Assembly: GCF_001421665.1 (NCBI RefSeq)
Contig: NZ_LMKV01000012.1
Location: forward strand, 144,185 to 208,184
Direction of reading: 5' to 3'
DNA from: Sphingobium sp. Leaf26
GTDB lineage: Bacteria > Pseudomonadota > Alphaproteobacteria > Sphingomonadales > Sphingomonadaceae
DNA: 64,000 nt
The position numbers were made by a program, and so were the translations under genes. The notes under the pieces were generated by a model. That model was not told the origin of the DNA and did not search any database. It saw only the letters and a program-made list of their open reading frames with translations. The stretch's first letter is position 1. Each line of letters opens with the position of its first letter. Below are positions 27,385-36,670 of this stretch, piece by piece.

Positions 27385-27479
27385 GGCTGATCTCTATGGG
27401 GATCGAAGCGGGGGAAAGAAAGGGGGCTGATGGGTTGGAGCGCACTTGTAGAGAGAGAATGTATCCGCTTGATAGCTGT

Positions 27480-27926
27480 ATGACTCACGCTCTGACTTTC
27501 AAATGTGAATATATAAATGGCGCAACCCCGTCTTTGATGCCGTGCATTGATGGCGTTGCTTTGGCCGACCTCGTCACAAAGTTTGAACGTGAGAATGGAT
27601 ATACGGACCCGGCCGGTGGTTATGGAGGTATCGTGCCATCGCACTTCAATCTCGGCCCACTCTTCTCCTATTTTTTAGGAAATGAGGAGCCGATTGAAGG
27701 AGATAAAGAAGGCGAGATATATACGCTCTTCTGCGAGTGCGGCGAAGCGGGATGCTGGCCTTTGATCACTCATGTGCGTCCGATGGGCCAATTCATCATA
27801 TGGGAGGATTTCGTCCAACCTCATAGGTCGCAAAGAGACTATACAGGTTTTGGACCGTTTGTGTTCGAACGTTCAGATTACGAGCAAGCAGTCGCGATTG
27901 CTTCGGCCTTTGACGACGATGCCTGA
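27480..27926 (+). CDS. conserved hypothetical protein with CxCGxxGCWPL motif
   Basis: A 148-residue protein of a small uncharacterised family. The conserved block FCECGEAGCWPLITHV (about 80-95) and the closing QPHRSQRDYTGFGPFVF are its signature; three cysteines suggest a metal site. An upstream in-frame ATG at 27459 lies just behind a GAGAGAGA tract and may also serve as start, adding 7 residues. The gene is lower in GC than its neighbours and divergent from the ABC ATPase. Function unknown. Confidence 0.78.
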   Translation: MTHALTFKCEYINGATPSLMPCIDGVALADLVTKFERENGYTDPAGGYGGIVPSHFNLGPLFSYFLGNEEPIEGDKEGEIYTLFCECGEAGCWPLITHVRPMGQFIIWEDFVQPHRSQRDYTGFGPFVFERSDYEQAVAIASAFDDDA

Positions 27927-28027
27927 GTTCGCACTCTACCCACTTTTTGTCATCCCAGCGCAAGCAGGGGTTCTGATTTTCCGGCTTGAGCGAAGAAAAA
28001 AGCAGGGAGATGCCAGTGTTCGCACCT

Positions 28028-28978
28028 CTAAAACTGATCGGCGATATCCATCAGGCCCAGTAGTTTCTTCGGTGCGATCTGGCGCCAGCTTGACCGCAGG
28101 CGCTCCGCGATATGATCCCAGTCGGTGTCGCCCAGGTCGAGGCGGATGCCGATCCAGTCGGTGCCGAAATAGGCGGGGCGGTAATAACGCTCCGGGTCTG
28201 CTTCCATCAGCGTCGCCTGTTCTTCCGGCGCGGTGGTTTTTACCAACAGGGCGATGATTCCGTCGCCATGATGGTCGCGGGTGAAGTAAGCGAACTTCTT
28301 GCCCTTCACGATGCCGAAGCAGGGCATGCCGTGCGACACGATCTCGTCCGCCTGCGGCAGGGAGAGCGCGGCTTCGCGGACCTTGTTCAGCAGCCAGTCG
28401 GGTTGGCGTTCGCGGGTGACGAATTCGGCGAGGGTGCGGGAATAAAGCTGATGTTCGGCGATGAGGATGCGGGCGGCCAGGCTGTCTTCGGTGTCGCCGG
28501 GCAGGATCGCCACCGGGGTCTGGCCCAGCACCGGGCCGTCGTCCAGTTCGGCGGTGACGATGTGGACCGAGCAGCCGGCATGGCTGTCGCCCGCGTCGAT
28601 CGCGCGCTGGTGGGTGTCGAGGCCCTTATATTTGGGCAGCAGGCTGGGATGGATGTTGAGCATCCGGTTTTCCCAGCCCGACACGAATTCCGGCGAGAGC
28701 AGGCGCATATAACCAGCGAGCGCGACATAATGGGCACCTGCTTCGCGCAGTTGCGCGTCGATGATGCGGTCGAATTCGGCGCGTTTGTGGCCCTTGTGGC
28801 TCTGGCCGAATGTTGCGATGCCTTCGGCGGCGGCCAGCGCGAGGCCGGGGGCTTCGGGGTCGTTGGCCGCGACCAGCACGATCTCATAGGGGCAGTCGGC
28901 GGCCTTCGCTGCGTAGAGCAAGGCCGCCATATTGGAGCCGCGGCCGGAAATCAGGACGCCGACTTTTGCTTTGGCCAT
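28028..28978 (-). CDS. purN: phosphoribosylglycinamide formyltransferase fused to MmcQ/YjbR-like domain
   Basis: A 316-residue two-domain protein. Residues 1-190 are PurN, which transfers a formyl group from 10-formyl-THF to GAR in purine synthesis: SGRGSNMAALLYA near the start, catalytic N108 and H110 in MLNIHPSLLPKYKG and D146 in AELDDGPV. Residues about 193-316 form a second domain of the MmcQ/YjbR type (LSLPQADEIVSHGMPCFGI, PERYYRPAYFGTDWIGIRLD). E. coli PurN is only 212 residues. The gene lies downstream of purM; a large palindromic repeat separates them. The added domain has no known role. Confidence 0.93.
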   Translation of the reverse strand: MAKAKVGVLISGRGSNMAALLYAAKAADCPYEIVLVAANDPEAPGLALAAAEGIATFGQSHKGHKRAEFDRIIDAQLREAGAHYVALAGYMRLLSPEFVSGWENRMLNIHPSLLPKYKGLDTHQRAIDAGDSHAGCSVHIVTAELDDGPVLGQTPVAILPGDTEDSLAARILIAEHQLYSRTLAEFVTRERQPDWLLNKVREAALSLPQADEIVSHGMPCFGIVKGKKFAYFTRDHHGDGIIALLVKTTAPEEQATLMEADPERYYRPAYFGTDWIGIRLDLGDTDWDHIAERLRSSWRQIAPKKLLGLMDIADQF

Positions 28979-28987
28979 TTCAAAACT

Positions 28988-29066
28988 CCGTTCGGGCTGA
29001 GCCTGTCGAAGCCCTGCTCCTTCTATAAAGAGAAGTACGGCCCTTCGACAGGCTCAGGGCGAACGG
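28988..29066. repeat. dispersed inverted repeat between purM and purN
   Basis: Two 24-bp arms, 28988-29011 (beginning CCGTTCGGGCTGAGC) and 29043-29066 (ending AGGGCGAACGG), are inverted repeats matching at all but three bases, with a 31-nt spacer. The core GTTCGxxCTGAGCCTGTCGAAG is a repeat commonly seen between genes in proteobacterial genomes, including sphingomonads. It could form a large hairpin and reduce read-through from purM to purN. Confidence 0.75.
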
Positions 29067-29080
29067 AAATTTTTTGAGGC

Positions 29081-30175
29081 TTAGCCCAGATGCGTGGCGG
29101 ACCAGTCGGCCTTGGCGCTCCAGGTTTCGCTGCTGCCCTTAACGGTGCAGCCCTTGTCGCCTTCGCCGATCGCGCCGATGCGGAAGACGGTTTCGCCCGC
29201 ATCCTCCAGCGATTTCGTCACGGCGGCGACATGGGCTTCGTCCACGGCCAGCACCATGCCGATGCCGCAGTTGAAGGTGCGCGCCATTTCCTGCGGCTCG
29301 ATATGGCCCTGCGCCTGGAGGAAAGCCATCAGGCGCGGTTGTTCCCACGCGTCGGCGTTCACCATGGCATGGGCGCCTTCGGGCAGGACGCGGGGGATGT
29401 TTTCCAGCAGGCCACCACCGGTGATGTGGGCCAGCGCATTGATCATGCCGGCGCGGACCAGCGGCAGCAGGCTCTTCACATAGATTTTCGTGGGCGCCAT
29501 CAGCGCGTCGATCAGCAGCACTTCATTGTCGAAGAGGGCCGGGCGGTCGAGCTTCCAGCCCTTGTCGGCGGCGAGGCGACGGACCAGCGAGAAGCCGTTC
29601 GAATGCACGCCCGAGGAGGCGAGGCCGATCAGCACGTCGCCGGTCTTCACCTTGTTGCCGGTCAGCACCTTCGAGCGTTCCACCGCGCCGACGCAGAAGC
29701 CGGCAAGATCATAGTCGCCATCGCTGTACATGCCCGGCATTTCGGCGGTTTCGCCGCCGATCAGCGCGCAACCGGCGATCCGGCAACCTTCGGCGATGCC
29801 GGCGATGACCCGCTCGGCGACGCCCGACTCCAGCTTGCCGGTGGCATAATAGTCGAGGAAGAAGAGCGGCTCGGCGCCCTGCACGATCAGGTCGTTGGCG
29901 CACATGGCGACCAGGTCGATGCCCACGCCGTCATGGCGATCATGGTGGATCGCCAGTTTCAGCTTCGTGCCCACGCCATCATTGGCCGCGACCAGCAACG
30001 GGTCGTCATAGCCGGCGGCCTTGAGGTCGAAAAAGCCGCCGAAGCCGCCCAATTCGGCGTCGGCGCCGGGGCGGCGCGTGGCCTTCGCCAGCGGGGCAAT
30101 GGCACGGACAAGGGCATTGCCCGCGGCGATGTCGACGCCAGCCTTGGCGTAGCTGTAGGATTCGTTGTCGCTCAT
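29081..30175 (-). CDS. purM: phosphoribosylformylglycinamidine cyclo-ligase
   Basis: A 364-residue enzyme making aminoimidazole ribonucleotide from FGAM and ATP, the fifth step of purine synthesis. Family features: [15 protein letters not shown] at the N-terminus, [30 protein letters not shown] for nucleotide binding, [15 protein letters not shown], and [15 protein letters not shown]. Family length. The intact purM precedes purN in the usual purM-purN order. Transcribed with purN, though a palindromic repeat lies between them. Confidence 0.97.
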   Translation of the reverse strand: MSDNESYSYAKAGVDIAAGNALVRAIAPLAKATRRPGADAELGGFGGFFDLKAAGYDDPLLVAANDGVGTKLKLAIHHDRHDGVGIDLVAMCANDLIVQGAEPLFFLDYYATGKLESGVAERVIAGIAEGCRIAGCALIGGETAEMPGMYSDGDYDLAGFCVGAVERSKVLTGNKVKTGDVLIGLASSGVHSNGFSLVRRLAADKGWKLDRPALFDNEVLLIDALMAPTKIYVKSLLPLVRAGMINALAHITGGGLLENIPRVLPEGAHAMVNADAWEQPRLMAFLQAQGHIEPQEMARTFNCGIGMVLAVDEAHVAAVTKSLEDAGETVFRIGAIGEGDKGCTVKGSSETWSAKADWSATHLG

Positions 30176-30361
30176 ATTTTGGCCCCTAGAGCAAAGGGGC
30201 GGAAAACGGAACCTTCGATGTTGCTGGCATCTGTCCTGACGCCTGCGAGCGGGGGTGGGGCGGGTGGAGTAGAATTTCTACAAGTGTGTTGAGGCGAAAG
30301 GTGGGGATAAGTCGCGCCTTGCCGCTTGGCATCACGGGCAATGTTCGCCAAAAGGACGCCC

Positions 30362-31627
30362 GTGAGCCTGAGCCAGACCCTTTCCCGCCCGGCAGCCTAT
30401 GTGCGGCTGTTTTCGCGGCCCGTCCAGATCATCGTCGCGATCCTGATCGGCCTGGCCGCCGCCGCCCTGTTCGCGCAGATGGAAGGCGAGCGGGGCGTGC
30501 CGCCGATCGCCAGCGGTGGTGATTTCGAGGTGCGCGGGGTCAAGGTCGATGTGCAGGCCAAGGATGCCGACACGGCGCGCTATGCCGGATGGCGCATGGC
30601 GCAGCGGCAGGCGTGGCGGATGTTGTGGACCCGTACCCATGGTGGGAGCGGCGCGCCGGCTTTGTCCGATTCGCAGATCGAAGCGATGGTGTCGGGCATC
30701 GAGGTGGAATATGAGCAGAACGGCCCCAATCGCTATGTTGCGACGCTGGGAATCCTGTTCGATCGCGCGCGGACCGGCGCGCTGCTGGGCGTGTCCGGCA
30801 ATGTGATGCGATCGCCGCCGTTGCTGGTGATTCCGGTGCTGTGGGATGGCGGCAGCGCCGTATCCTATGAGCGGACCAATGAGTGGCAGAAGGCCTGGGC
30901 GCGCTATCGCACGGGGGACAGCGCGATCGATTATGTGCGCGTGGCCGGCTCCATCGCCGATCCGATCCTGCTGAACGCGGGGCAGACCGGGCGGCGCGGG
31001 CGGCTGTGGTGGCGCGTGCTGCTCGACCAATATGGCGCGGCCGATGTGGTCGTGCCGATCGCGCGGCTGGACCGGGCCTATCCGGGTGGTCCCGTCACCG
31101 GCACCTTCACGGCGCGCTATGGCCCGGACGACAGCCTGATCGGCAGCGTCACGCTGCGCGCGTCCAATGACAGCGGTATCCCGCAGATGATGGACGAAGG
31201 CGCGCGCCGGATCGATGAACTGTATATCCGGGCGCTCAACGATGGTCGCCTGCGACCCGACCCGTCGCTGGTGATCGAGGAACCGGTCGATCCCGCCGCG
31301 CTGGAAATCGAGAACGCGATCGAGGCGCCGGTCGAGGCGGTCGAATTGCCGACCGTGGCGACCAGCGGCGTCAGCTTCACCATCCAGTTCGAAACGCCCG
31401 ACGTCGCGTCGGTCGGTTCGGGCGAGGCGACCGTTCGGTCGATCCCCGGCGTGCGGCTGGCCAATACGAGCAGCCTGGCGCTGGGCGGTACGTCGGTCAT
31501 GCAGGTCAGCTTCGACGGCACGGCCGACATGCTGCGGGCCGGCTTGCAGGCGCGCGGCTTTACCGTCGCGGCGTCCGGCAACACGTTGCGGATCACGCGG
31601 CGTCAGGCATCTCCGCCGCCGCAATGA
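30362..31627 (+). CDS. DUF2066 domain-containing protein
   Basis: A 421-residue protein. The GTG at 30362 follows AAAAGGA at suitable spacing and begins a membrane anchor (VQIIVAILIGLAAAALFAQ, about 22-40); an ATG at 30341 is in frame but poorly placed. The rest is a periplasmic DUF2066 region with repeated strands (YVATLGILFDRARTGALL) and a C-terminal domain with an acidic linker (EEPVDPAALEIENAIEAPVE). It overlaps hda by 4 nt. Genes of this kind precede hda in related bacteria. No biochemical role is known. Confidence 0.85.
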   Translation: MSLSQTLSRPAAYVRLFSRPVQIIVAILIGLAAAALFAQMEGERGVPPIASGGDFEVRGVKVDVQAKDADTARYAGWRMAQRQAWRMLWTRTHGGSGAPALSDSQIEAMVSGIEVEYEQNGPNRYVATLGILFDRARTGALLGVSGNVMRSPPLLVIPVLWDGGSAVSYERTNEWQKAWARYRTGDSAIDYVRVAGSIADPILLNAGQTGRRGRLWWRVLLDQYGAADVVVPIARLDRAYPGGPVTGTFTARYGPDDSLIGSVTLRASNDSGIPQMMDEGARRIDELYIRALNDGRLRPDPSLVIEEPVDPAALEIENAIEAPVEAVELPTVATSGVSFTIQFETPDVASVGSGEATVRSIPGVRLANTSSLALGGTSVMQVSFDGTADMLRAGLQARGFTVAASGNTLRITRRQASPPPQ

Positions 31628-32274
31628 CCCAGATCAGCCTGCCCTTCGAACGGCATGGGGGATCAAGCGAAGGTGATTTCCTGGTCAGCGATGCTAATCG
31701 CATCGCCGTCGCCCATCTGAAACGGTGGCGCGAATGGCCGCTGTCGATCAGCGTTTTGACCGGGCCGTCGCGATCGGGTCGATCCATATTGGCCCGCCAT
31801 TTCGCGCAGATGAGCGGCGGCGAGGTGATCGACGATGCGCAGGGGGCAAAGGGCGCGCGTGACGACCATTTCCTCTTTCATGCCTGGAACGAGGCGCAGA
31901 CGGCGCACCGGCCATTGCTGATGGTGGGCGATGCGCCGCCGTCCGACTGGGACGTCAGGCTGCCCGATTTGCGGTCGAGGCTGGCCGCCGCGCCGCATGT
32001 CGCGATCGAGGCACCGGACGAGTTGCTCGCGCGGGCGCTCATTTGTCGCGCGTTCGATCTGGCGGGGGCGAGCTATGCGCCTGATGTGCCTGACTGGCTG
32101 CTGCGTCGGGTCGAGCGTCGTTATGATGCGATTGCGCAGGTGACGGGGCTGCTGGATCGCGCGGCATTGTCATCTGGACGCAAGATTTCTGTCGCAATGG
32201 CGAAAGAGACCCTGCAATCGGCAGGCTTTCTGCCTATAGTCCCGCCCGATCCCTCTCCTCCGCAACGCGAGTAA
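31624..32274 (+). CDS. hdaA: DnaA-inactivating protein HdaA homologue
   Basis: A 216-residue protein of the Hda/DnaA-like AAA+ group, which promotes ATP hydrolysis by DnaA after initiation. The N-terminus QISLPF resembles the sliding-clamp binding motif of Hda. The P-loop is degenerate: GPSRSGRS instead of GPxGSGKS, with Arg in place of the Lys. The HAWNEAQTAHRPLLMVGD and RVERRYDAIAQVTGLLDRAAL blocks are family features. It overlaps its upstream neighbour by 4 nt and precedes ppk by 3 nt, so the genes are likely co-transcribed. Confidence 0.85.
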   Translation: MTQISLPFERHGGSSEGDFLVSDANRIAVAHLKRWREWPLSISVLTGPSRSGRSILARHFAQMSGGEVIDDAQGAKGARDDHFLFHAWNEAQTAHRPLLMVGDAPPSDWDVRLPDLRSRLAAAPHVAIEAPDELLARALICRAFDLAGASYAPDVPDWLLRRVERRYDAIAQVTGLLDRAALSSGRKISVAMAKETLQSAGFLPIVPPDPSPPQRE

Positions 32275-32277
32275 TCC

Positions 32278-34419
32278 GTGGCCGAAGCCGATCCCTCCGC
32301 CAGCCTGGCGCTGCCCAGCGACCGTTATTTCAACCGTGAGCTGTCCTGGCTGGCGTTCAACCAGAGGGTGCTGGAGGAGGCGATGAACCGCGCCCATCCG
32401 CTGCTGGAACGGCTGCGGTTCCTGTCGATTTCGGGCGCGAACATGGATGAGTTCTTCTCCGTCCGGGTGGCGGGGCTGAAGGGGCAACAGTTGCAGGATG
32501 TCGACCTGCGTTCCGTCGATGGCCTGACCCCGGTGCAGCAGTTGAACGCCCTGACCGAAGAAAGCGCACGGTTGATGCGCGCCCAGCAGAAGGTGTGGGG
32601 CGCAGTGCATGACGAACTGGCGCAGGTGGGGATCGAGGTGATCGGACCGTCCGCCGAGATGGATGCCGGTTGCGGCGAGTGGCTGCGCGAGCATTTTCTG
32701 ACGCAGATTTTCCCGATCCTGACGCCGCAGGCGCTGGATCCGGCCCATCCCTTTCCCTTCATCCCCAATCAGGGGCTGTCGATCATCTTCGATCTGGAGC
32801 GATTGTCGGACAAGCAGCCGATTCGCGAACTGGTGATGATTCCGTCGACGCTGGCGCGGTTCGTGCGCGTTCCCGGCGATCCGGCGAGATATATGGCGCT
32901 GGAGGCGATGATCCGGCGCTTTTCCGCCGATCTGTTCCCCGGATACCGGGTTCGCAACAGCGGCGTGTTCCGCATCATCCGCGACAGCGACATCGAGATC
33001 GAGGAAGAAGCGGAAGATCTGGTCCGCCATTTCCGCAGCGCGATCAAACGCCGCCGTCGCGGCCGCGTGATCCGCATGGAGATAGAAGAGCGCATCCCCG
33101 AGCCGGTCGAGGAGATGTTGCAGGACATGCTCCAGGGCCATGAGGCGGTGGTGGTCGAGGTGGAGGGTTTCATCGGCATCGGCGACCTGTCCGGCATCGT
33201 GGACGCCGACCGGCCCGACCTGAAGTTCGAACCCTATGTGCCGCGTTTCCCCGAGCGGATTCGCGAATATGGCGGCGACTGTTTCGCCGCGATCCGGGCG
33301 AAAGACATTCTGGTCCATCACCCCTATGAGGCGTTCGACGTCGTCGTATCTTTCCTGAAACAGGCGGCGATCGACCCGGATGTGGTGGCGATCAAGCAGA
33401 CGCTGTATCGCGCGGGCAAGCAGTCGGCGATCATCCGTGCGCTGATCGACGCGGCGGAGGCGGGCAAGTCCGTGACCGCCGTGGTCGAGTTGAAGGCCCG
33501 GTTCGACGAGGAGCAGAACCTGATGTGGGCCGACGCGCTGGAGCGGGCGGGCGTGCAGGTGGTCTATGGCTTCATCGACTGGAAGACCCACGCCAAGATT
33601 TCCATGGTCATCCGGCGCGAGGGCGGGCAGTTCCGCAGCTACTGCCATTTCGGCACGGGCAATTATCATCCGATCACGGCGCGCATCTACACCGACCTCA
33701 GCTTCTTCACCGCCGATCCGGCGTATAGCCGCGATGCAGCCGCGCTGTTCAATTACATCACAGGCTATGTCGAACCCAAGCGACTGGAAAAGCTGGTCAT
33801 GTCGCCCCGCGACCTGCGTAATATGCTGAGCCAGCTGATCGACGCGGAGATAGAGCATGCGCGGGCCGGGCGGCCGGGCACGATCTGGGCCAAGATGAAC
33901 AGCCTGGTCGATCCGGCGATGATCGAGAAACTCTATGCGGCGAGCAATGCCGGGGTGCAGGTCGACCTTATCATCCGGGGCATATGCTGCCTGCGGCCTG
34001 GGGTTCCGGGCATGTCGGAAAATATCCGGGTGAAGTCTATCGTCGGCCGCTTTTTGGAGCATAGCCGCATCGCCGTGTTCGGCAATGGCAAGGCGCTGCC
34101 CAATAATGGCGCCAAGGTCTTCATCAGTTCGGCCGACTGGATGCCGCGCAATTTCGACCGGCGGGTCGAATTCCTGGCGCCGGTGGAAAACCCCACCGTC
34201 CACGACCAGATTTTGGATCAGGTGATGGTCGCCAATCTGATCGACACCGAACAAAGCTGGTCGCTGGACAGCGATGGCCATTATGCGCGGCTGGAGCCGG
34301 GCGACAAGCCGTTCAACCTGCACCGCTATTTCATGACCAATCCGTCGCTGTCGGGGCGCGGGGCCGCGTTCGACAATGAGGCTGTGCCGACGCTGCGCCT
34401 GCGGGGCCTCACGGCATGA
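32278..34419 (+). CDS. ppk: polyphosphate kinase 1
   Basis: A 713-residue polyphosphate kinase making polyP from ATP. The N-domain opens with FNRELSWLAFNQRVLEEA, followed by the head domain and the two phospholipase-D-like catalytic domains. The predicted phosphorylated His is in DWKTHAKISMVIRREG, followed by HFGTGNYHPITARIYTDLSF; the C2 domain has SSADWMPRNFDRRVEF. The GTG at 32278 is used, 3 nt after hda. It overlaps ppx by 4 nt (ATGA), making a synthesis-degradation pair in one operon. Confidence 0.96.
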   Translation: MAEADPSASLALPSDRYFNRELSWLAFNQRVLEEAMNRAHPLLERLRFLSISGANMDEFFSVRVAGLKGQQLQDVDLRSVDGLTPVQQLNALTEESARLMRAQQKVWGAVHDELAQVGIEVIGPSAEMDAGCGEWLREHFLTQIFPILTPQALDPAHPFPFIPNQGLSIIFDLERLSDKQPIRELVMIPSTLARFVRVPGDPARYMALEAMIRRFSADLFPGYRVRNSGVFRIIRDSDIEIEEEAEDLVRHFRSAIKRRRRGRVIRMEIEERIPEPVEEMLQDMLQGHEAVVVEVEGFIGIGDLSGIVDADRPDLKFEPYVPRFPERIREYGGDCFAAIRAKDILVHHPYEAFDVVVSFLKQAAIDPDVVAIKQTLYRAGKQSAIIRALIDAAEAGKSVTAVVELKARFDEEQNLMWADALERAGVQVVYGFIDWKTHAKISMVIRREGGQFRSYCHFGTGNYHPITARIYTDLSFFTADPAYSRDAAALFNYITGYVEPKRLEKLVMSPRDLRNMLSQLIDAEIEHARAGRPGTIWAKMNSLVDPAMIEKLYAASNAGVQVDLIIRGICCLRPGVPGMSENIRVKSIVGRFLEHSRIAVFGNGKALPNNGAKVFISSADWMPRNFDRRVEFLAPVENPTVHDQILDQVMVANLIDTEQSWSLDSDGHYARLEPGDKPFNLHRYFMTNPSLSGRGAAFDNEAVPTLRLRGLTA

Positions 34420-35933
34420 ATTCGATGCTGAGCCGCGTGCGCGCCGTCGCCGAAAGCATGGCGACATCGCCCGAACCCGCCCATGCCCGCACCGCCATCA
34501 TCGATATCGGGTCGAACAGCGTGCGGCTGGTCGTCTATGACGGGCCGCGCCGCATCCCCTTCATCCTGTTCAATGAAAAGGTGATGGCGGGGCTGGGCGC
34601 GTCGCTGGCGAAGACCGGCACGATCGAGGCAGAGCCGATGGAGCGGGGGCTTCGCGCCGTCGGGCGCTTTGCCCATCTGTGCCGGGCGATGAAGGTGACC
34701 GAGATACGCTGCGTCGCCACCGCCGCCGTGCGCGACGCGACCAATGGGGACCAGTTCATCGCGCGGGCCAGGGATATGGGCCTGACCGTCGAACTGCTGA
34801 CCGGCGCGCAGGAGGCGATCGGCGCGGCGATGGGGGTGTTGTCCGGCATTCCCGGTGCGGACGGGATCGTCGGCGATCTGGGCGGCGGCAGCCTGGAACT
34901 GGCGCGGGTCAGGAACGGCGCGGTCGAGCAGACCATATCGTTGCCGCTGGGCGTGCTGCGCCTACCGCAGATTCGGGCGAAGGGGCCGCGCGCGCTGGAA
35001 CGGACGGTCGCCAAGATGCTGGAGAAGGCGAACTGGCGGCCGGAGCCGGACCTGCCCTTCTATCTGGTCGGCGGATCGTGGCGTGCGCTGGCGCGGTTCG
35101 ACATGCAGTTGACCAGCTTTCCGCTGCCGGTCGTCCACCAATATGAGATGAGCGCGGCGCGGGCCGAGCAGTTGACCCGGATCGTCAGCCATGTCGACCG
35201 CGCCCGGTTGAAACAGATACCGGCGATGACCGGATCGCGCGTGCCGACCCTGCCGGATGCGACCGCATTGCTGTCCATCGTGGTGCGGCAGTTGCGGTCC
35301 AGCCGGATGATCGTGTCGGCCTATGGCCTGCGCGAGGGGTTGCTGTACGAGGCGCTGCCGGACGATATAAGGGCGCATGACCCGCTGCTGGTCGCGGCCG
35401 AGGCGGAAGGGGAGGCGCAGGCGCGCTTTCGTGGCCATGGCGACCGGATCGACCGCTGGATCGCGCCGCTCTTTCCCGATGACGATGCCGCCGCCCGGCG
35501 CATCCGCCGCGCCGCCTGCTTGCTGGCCGATGTAAGCTGGCGTGCGAACCCGGATTTCCGGGCGGAGCGGGGCGTCGAGGTGGCGCTGCACAGCAATTGG
35601 GTGGGCATCACCGCGATCGAGCGCGTAATGCTGGGGCAGGCGTTGCACAGCCATTTCGGCGGGGGTGTGTCTGCGCCGCCGGGGCTGGAGCATGTTGTCG
35701 CGCCCGATGTCCTGCGGCGCGCGGCGCTGTGGGGACTGGCGATCCGGCTGGCGCAGCGCCTGTCGGGCGGGGTCGAAGGGCCGCTGGCGGTGTCGCATCT
35801 GGAGCGGCATGCGGACCGGATCGACCTCCATCTGCGCGATGGCGATGCCGATCTCTATGGAGAAGCGGTCGAGCGGCGGCTGAAGAACCTGGCGCAGGCC
35901 ATGGGGCTGAAATATCAACTGCTGGCGGGGTAG
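34416..35933 (+). CDS. ppx: exopolyphosphatase / Ppx-GppA phosphatase
   Basis: A 505-residue phosphatase of the ASKHA fold. Nucleotide/phosphate loops IDIGSNSVRLVVYDG and GDLGGGSLELARV mark the N-terminal Ppx/GppA domain; the C-terminal helical domain, from about 320, resembles an HD-type extension. It removes terminal phosphates of polyP (or pppGpp in the GppA branch). It is translationally coupled to ppk by ATGA. Full length. Confidence 0.94.
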   Translation: MNSMLSRVRAVAESMATSPEPAHARTAIIDIGSNSVRLVVYDGPRRIPFILFNEKVMAGLGASLAKTGTIEAEPMERGLRAVGRFAHLCRAMKVTEIRCVATAAVRDATNGDQFIARARDMGLTVELLTGAQEAIGAAMGVLSGIPGADGIVGDLGGGSLELARVRNGAVEQTISLPLGVLRLPQIRAKGPRALERTVAKMLEKANWRPEPDLPFYLVGGSWRALARFDMQLTSFPLPVVHQYEMSAARAEQLTRIVSHVDRARLKQIPAMTGSRVPTLPDATALLSIVVRQLRSSRMIVSAYGLREGLLYEALPDDIRAHDPLLVAAEAEGEAQARFRGHGDRIDRWIAPLFPDDDAAARRIRRAACLLADVSWRANPDFRAERGVEVALHSNWVGITAIERVMLGQALHSHFGGGVSAPPGLEHVVAPDVLRRAALWGLAIRLAQRLSGGVEGPLAVSHLERHADRIDLHLRDGDADLYGEAVERRLKNLAQAMGLKYQLLAG

Positions 35934-35988
35934 GGCTTACGCGCCGGGCCATCTTCCCCCGCAGGGCAAATGTCGGTAAGGGCGGGCG

Positions 35989-36669
35989 ATGACTGCTTTG
36001 CCTGCGCCCATCAGCCGTTCGCTCTTCGCCTTCTCGATCTTCTATGGTGGCATGGTCTGCATCGCGGGCGTGCTGGGGAACAAGCAGGTTGCGCTGGGGC
36101 CGCTGTCCGCTATCGGGCCGATGGTCGGGCTGGGGCCGCTGGCGGTAGAGGCAGGCATCTTCGCCTTCCTGCTGCTGGTCACCATTTCCAGCGCGGTGGC
36201 GGAACTGCATGGGCGCAAGGTCGCCAACCGGCTGGTGCAGATCGGTTTCCTGCCGCTGATCGCGTCGATCCTGATTTCCATCCTGGTACTGGCCGCGCCG
36301 GCCGCCGGAGACATGGACCCGGAGCGGGCCAAGGCCTTTGCCATGATGATGGGCGGTACGCCGCGCATCTGGCTGGGCGGGATCATCGCCTATGGCATTT
36401 CGCAGACGCTGAACGTGACGCTGTTCGCCGCGCTCAAGGGGCGGGAAGGGAGCCGGATGCTGTGGCTGCGCGCCGCGACGGCGAGCATCCTGTCGCAGAT
36501 CGTGGATACTTTACTGTTCGTGTCGATCGCTTTCTATGGGGTGTTCCCCATCGGCGAGTTGCTGCTGGGGCAGATGCTGGCCAAGGTGCTGCTGTCGGCG
36601 ATCCTGGTGCCGCCGGTCATCTATCTGCTGGTCGGGCTGGGGCGGCGGCTGGATCGTCCGGGCGCGTAA
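35989..36669 (+). CDS. yhhQ: queuosine precursor transporter YhhQ/QPTR family
   Basis: A 226-residue inner-membrane protein with six hydrophobic segments, of the DUF165/VUT family that imports preQ0/preQ1 for queuosine synthesis. Typical blocks: AGVLGNKQVALGPL, VTISSAVAELHGRKVANRLVQ, ILSQIVDTLLFVSIAFYGVF and LLLGQMLAKVLLSAIL. It stands between ppx and argB; a conserved upstream element of argB begins just after its stop codon. Confidence 0.92.
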   Translation: MTALPAPISRSLFAFSIFYGGMVCIAGVLGNKQVALGPLSAIGPMVGLGPLAVEAGIFAFLLLVTISSAVAELHGRKVANRLVQIGFLPLIASILISILVLAAPAAGDMDPERAKAFAMMMGGTPRIWLGGIIAYGISQTLNVTLFAALKGREGSRMLWLRAATASILSQIVDTLLFVSIAFYGVFPIGELLLGQMLAKVLLSAILVPPVIYLLVGLGRRLDRPGA

Positions 36670-36670
36670 G

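Noticed and set aside
27927-28027. A GTCATCCCAGCG...CAGGGG segment resembling a dispersed repeat
   Set aside because: Only one arm was found; too degenerate to call.
32170-34467. A 765-codon open frame antisense to ppk
   Set aside because: Antisense shadow of ppk; composition and lack of motifs rule it out.
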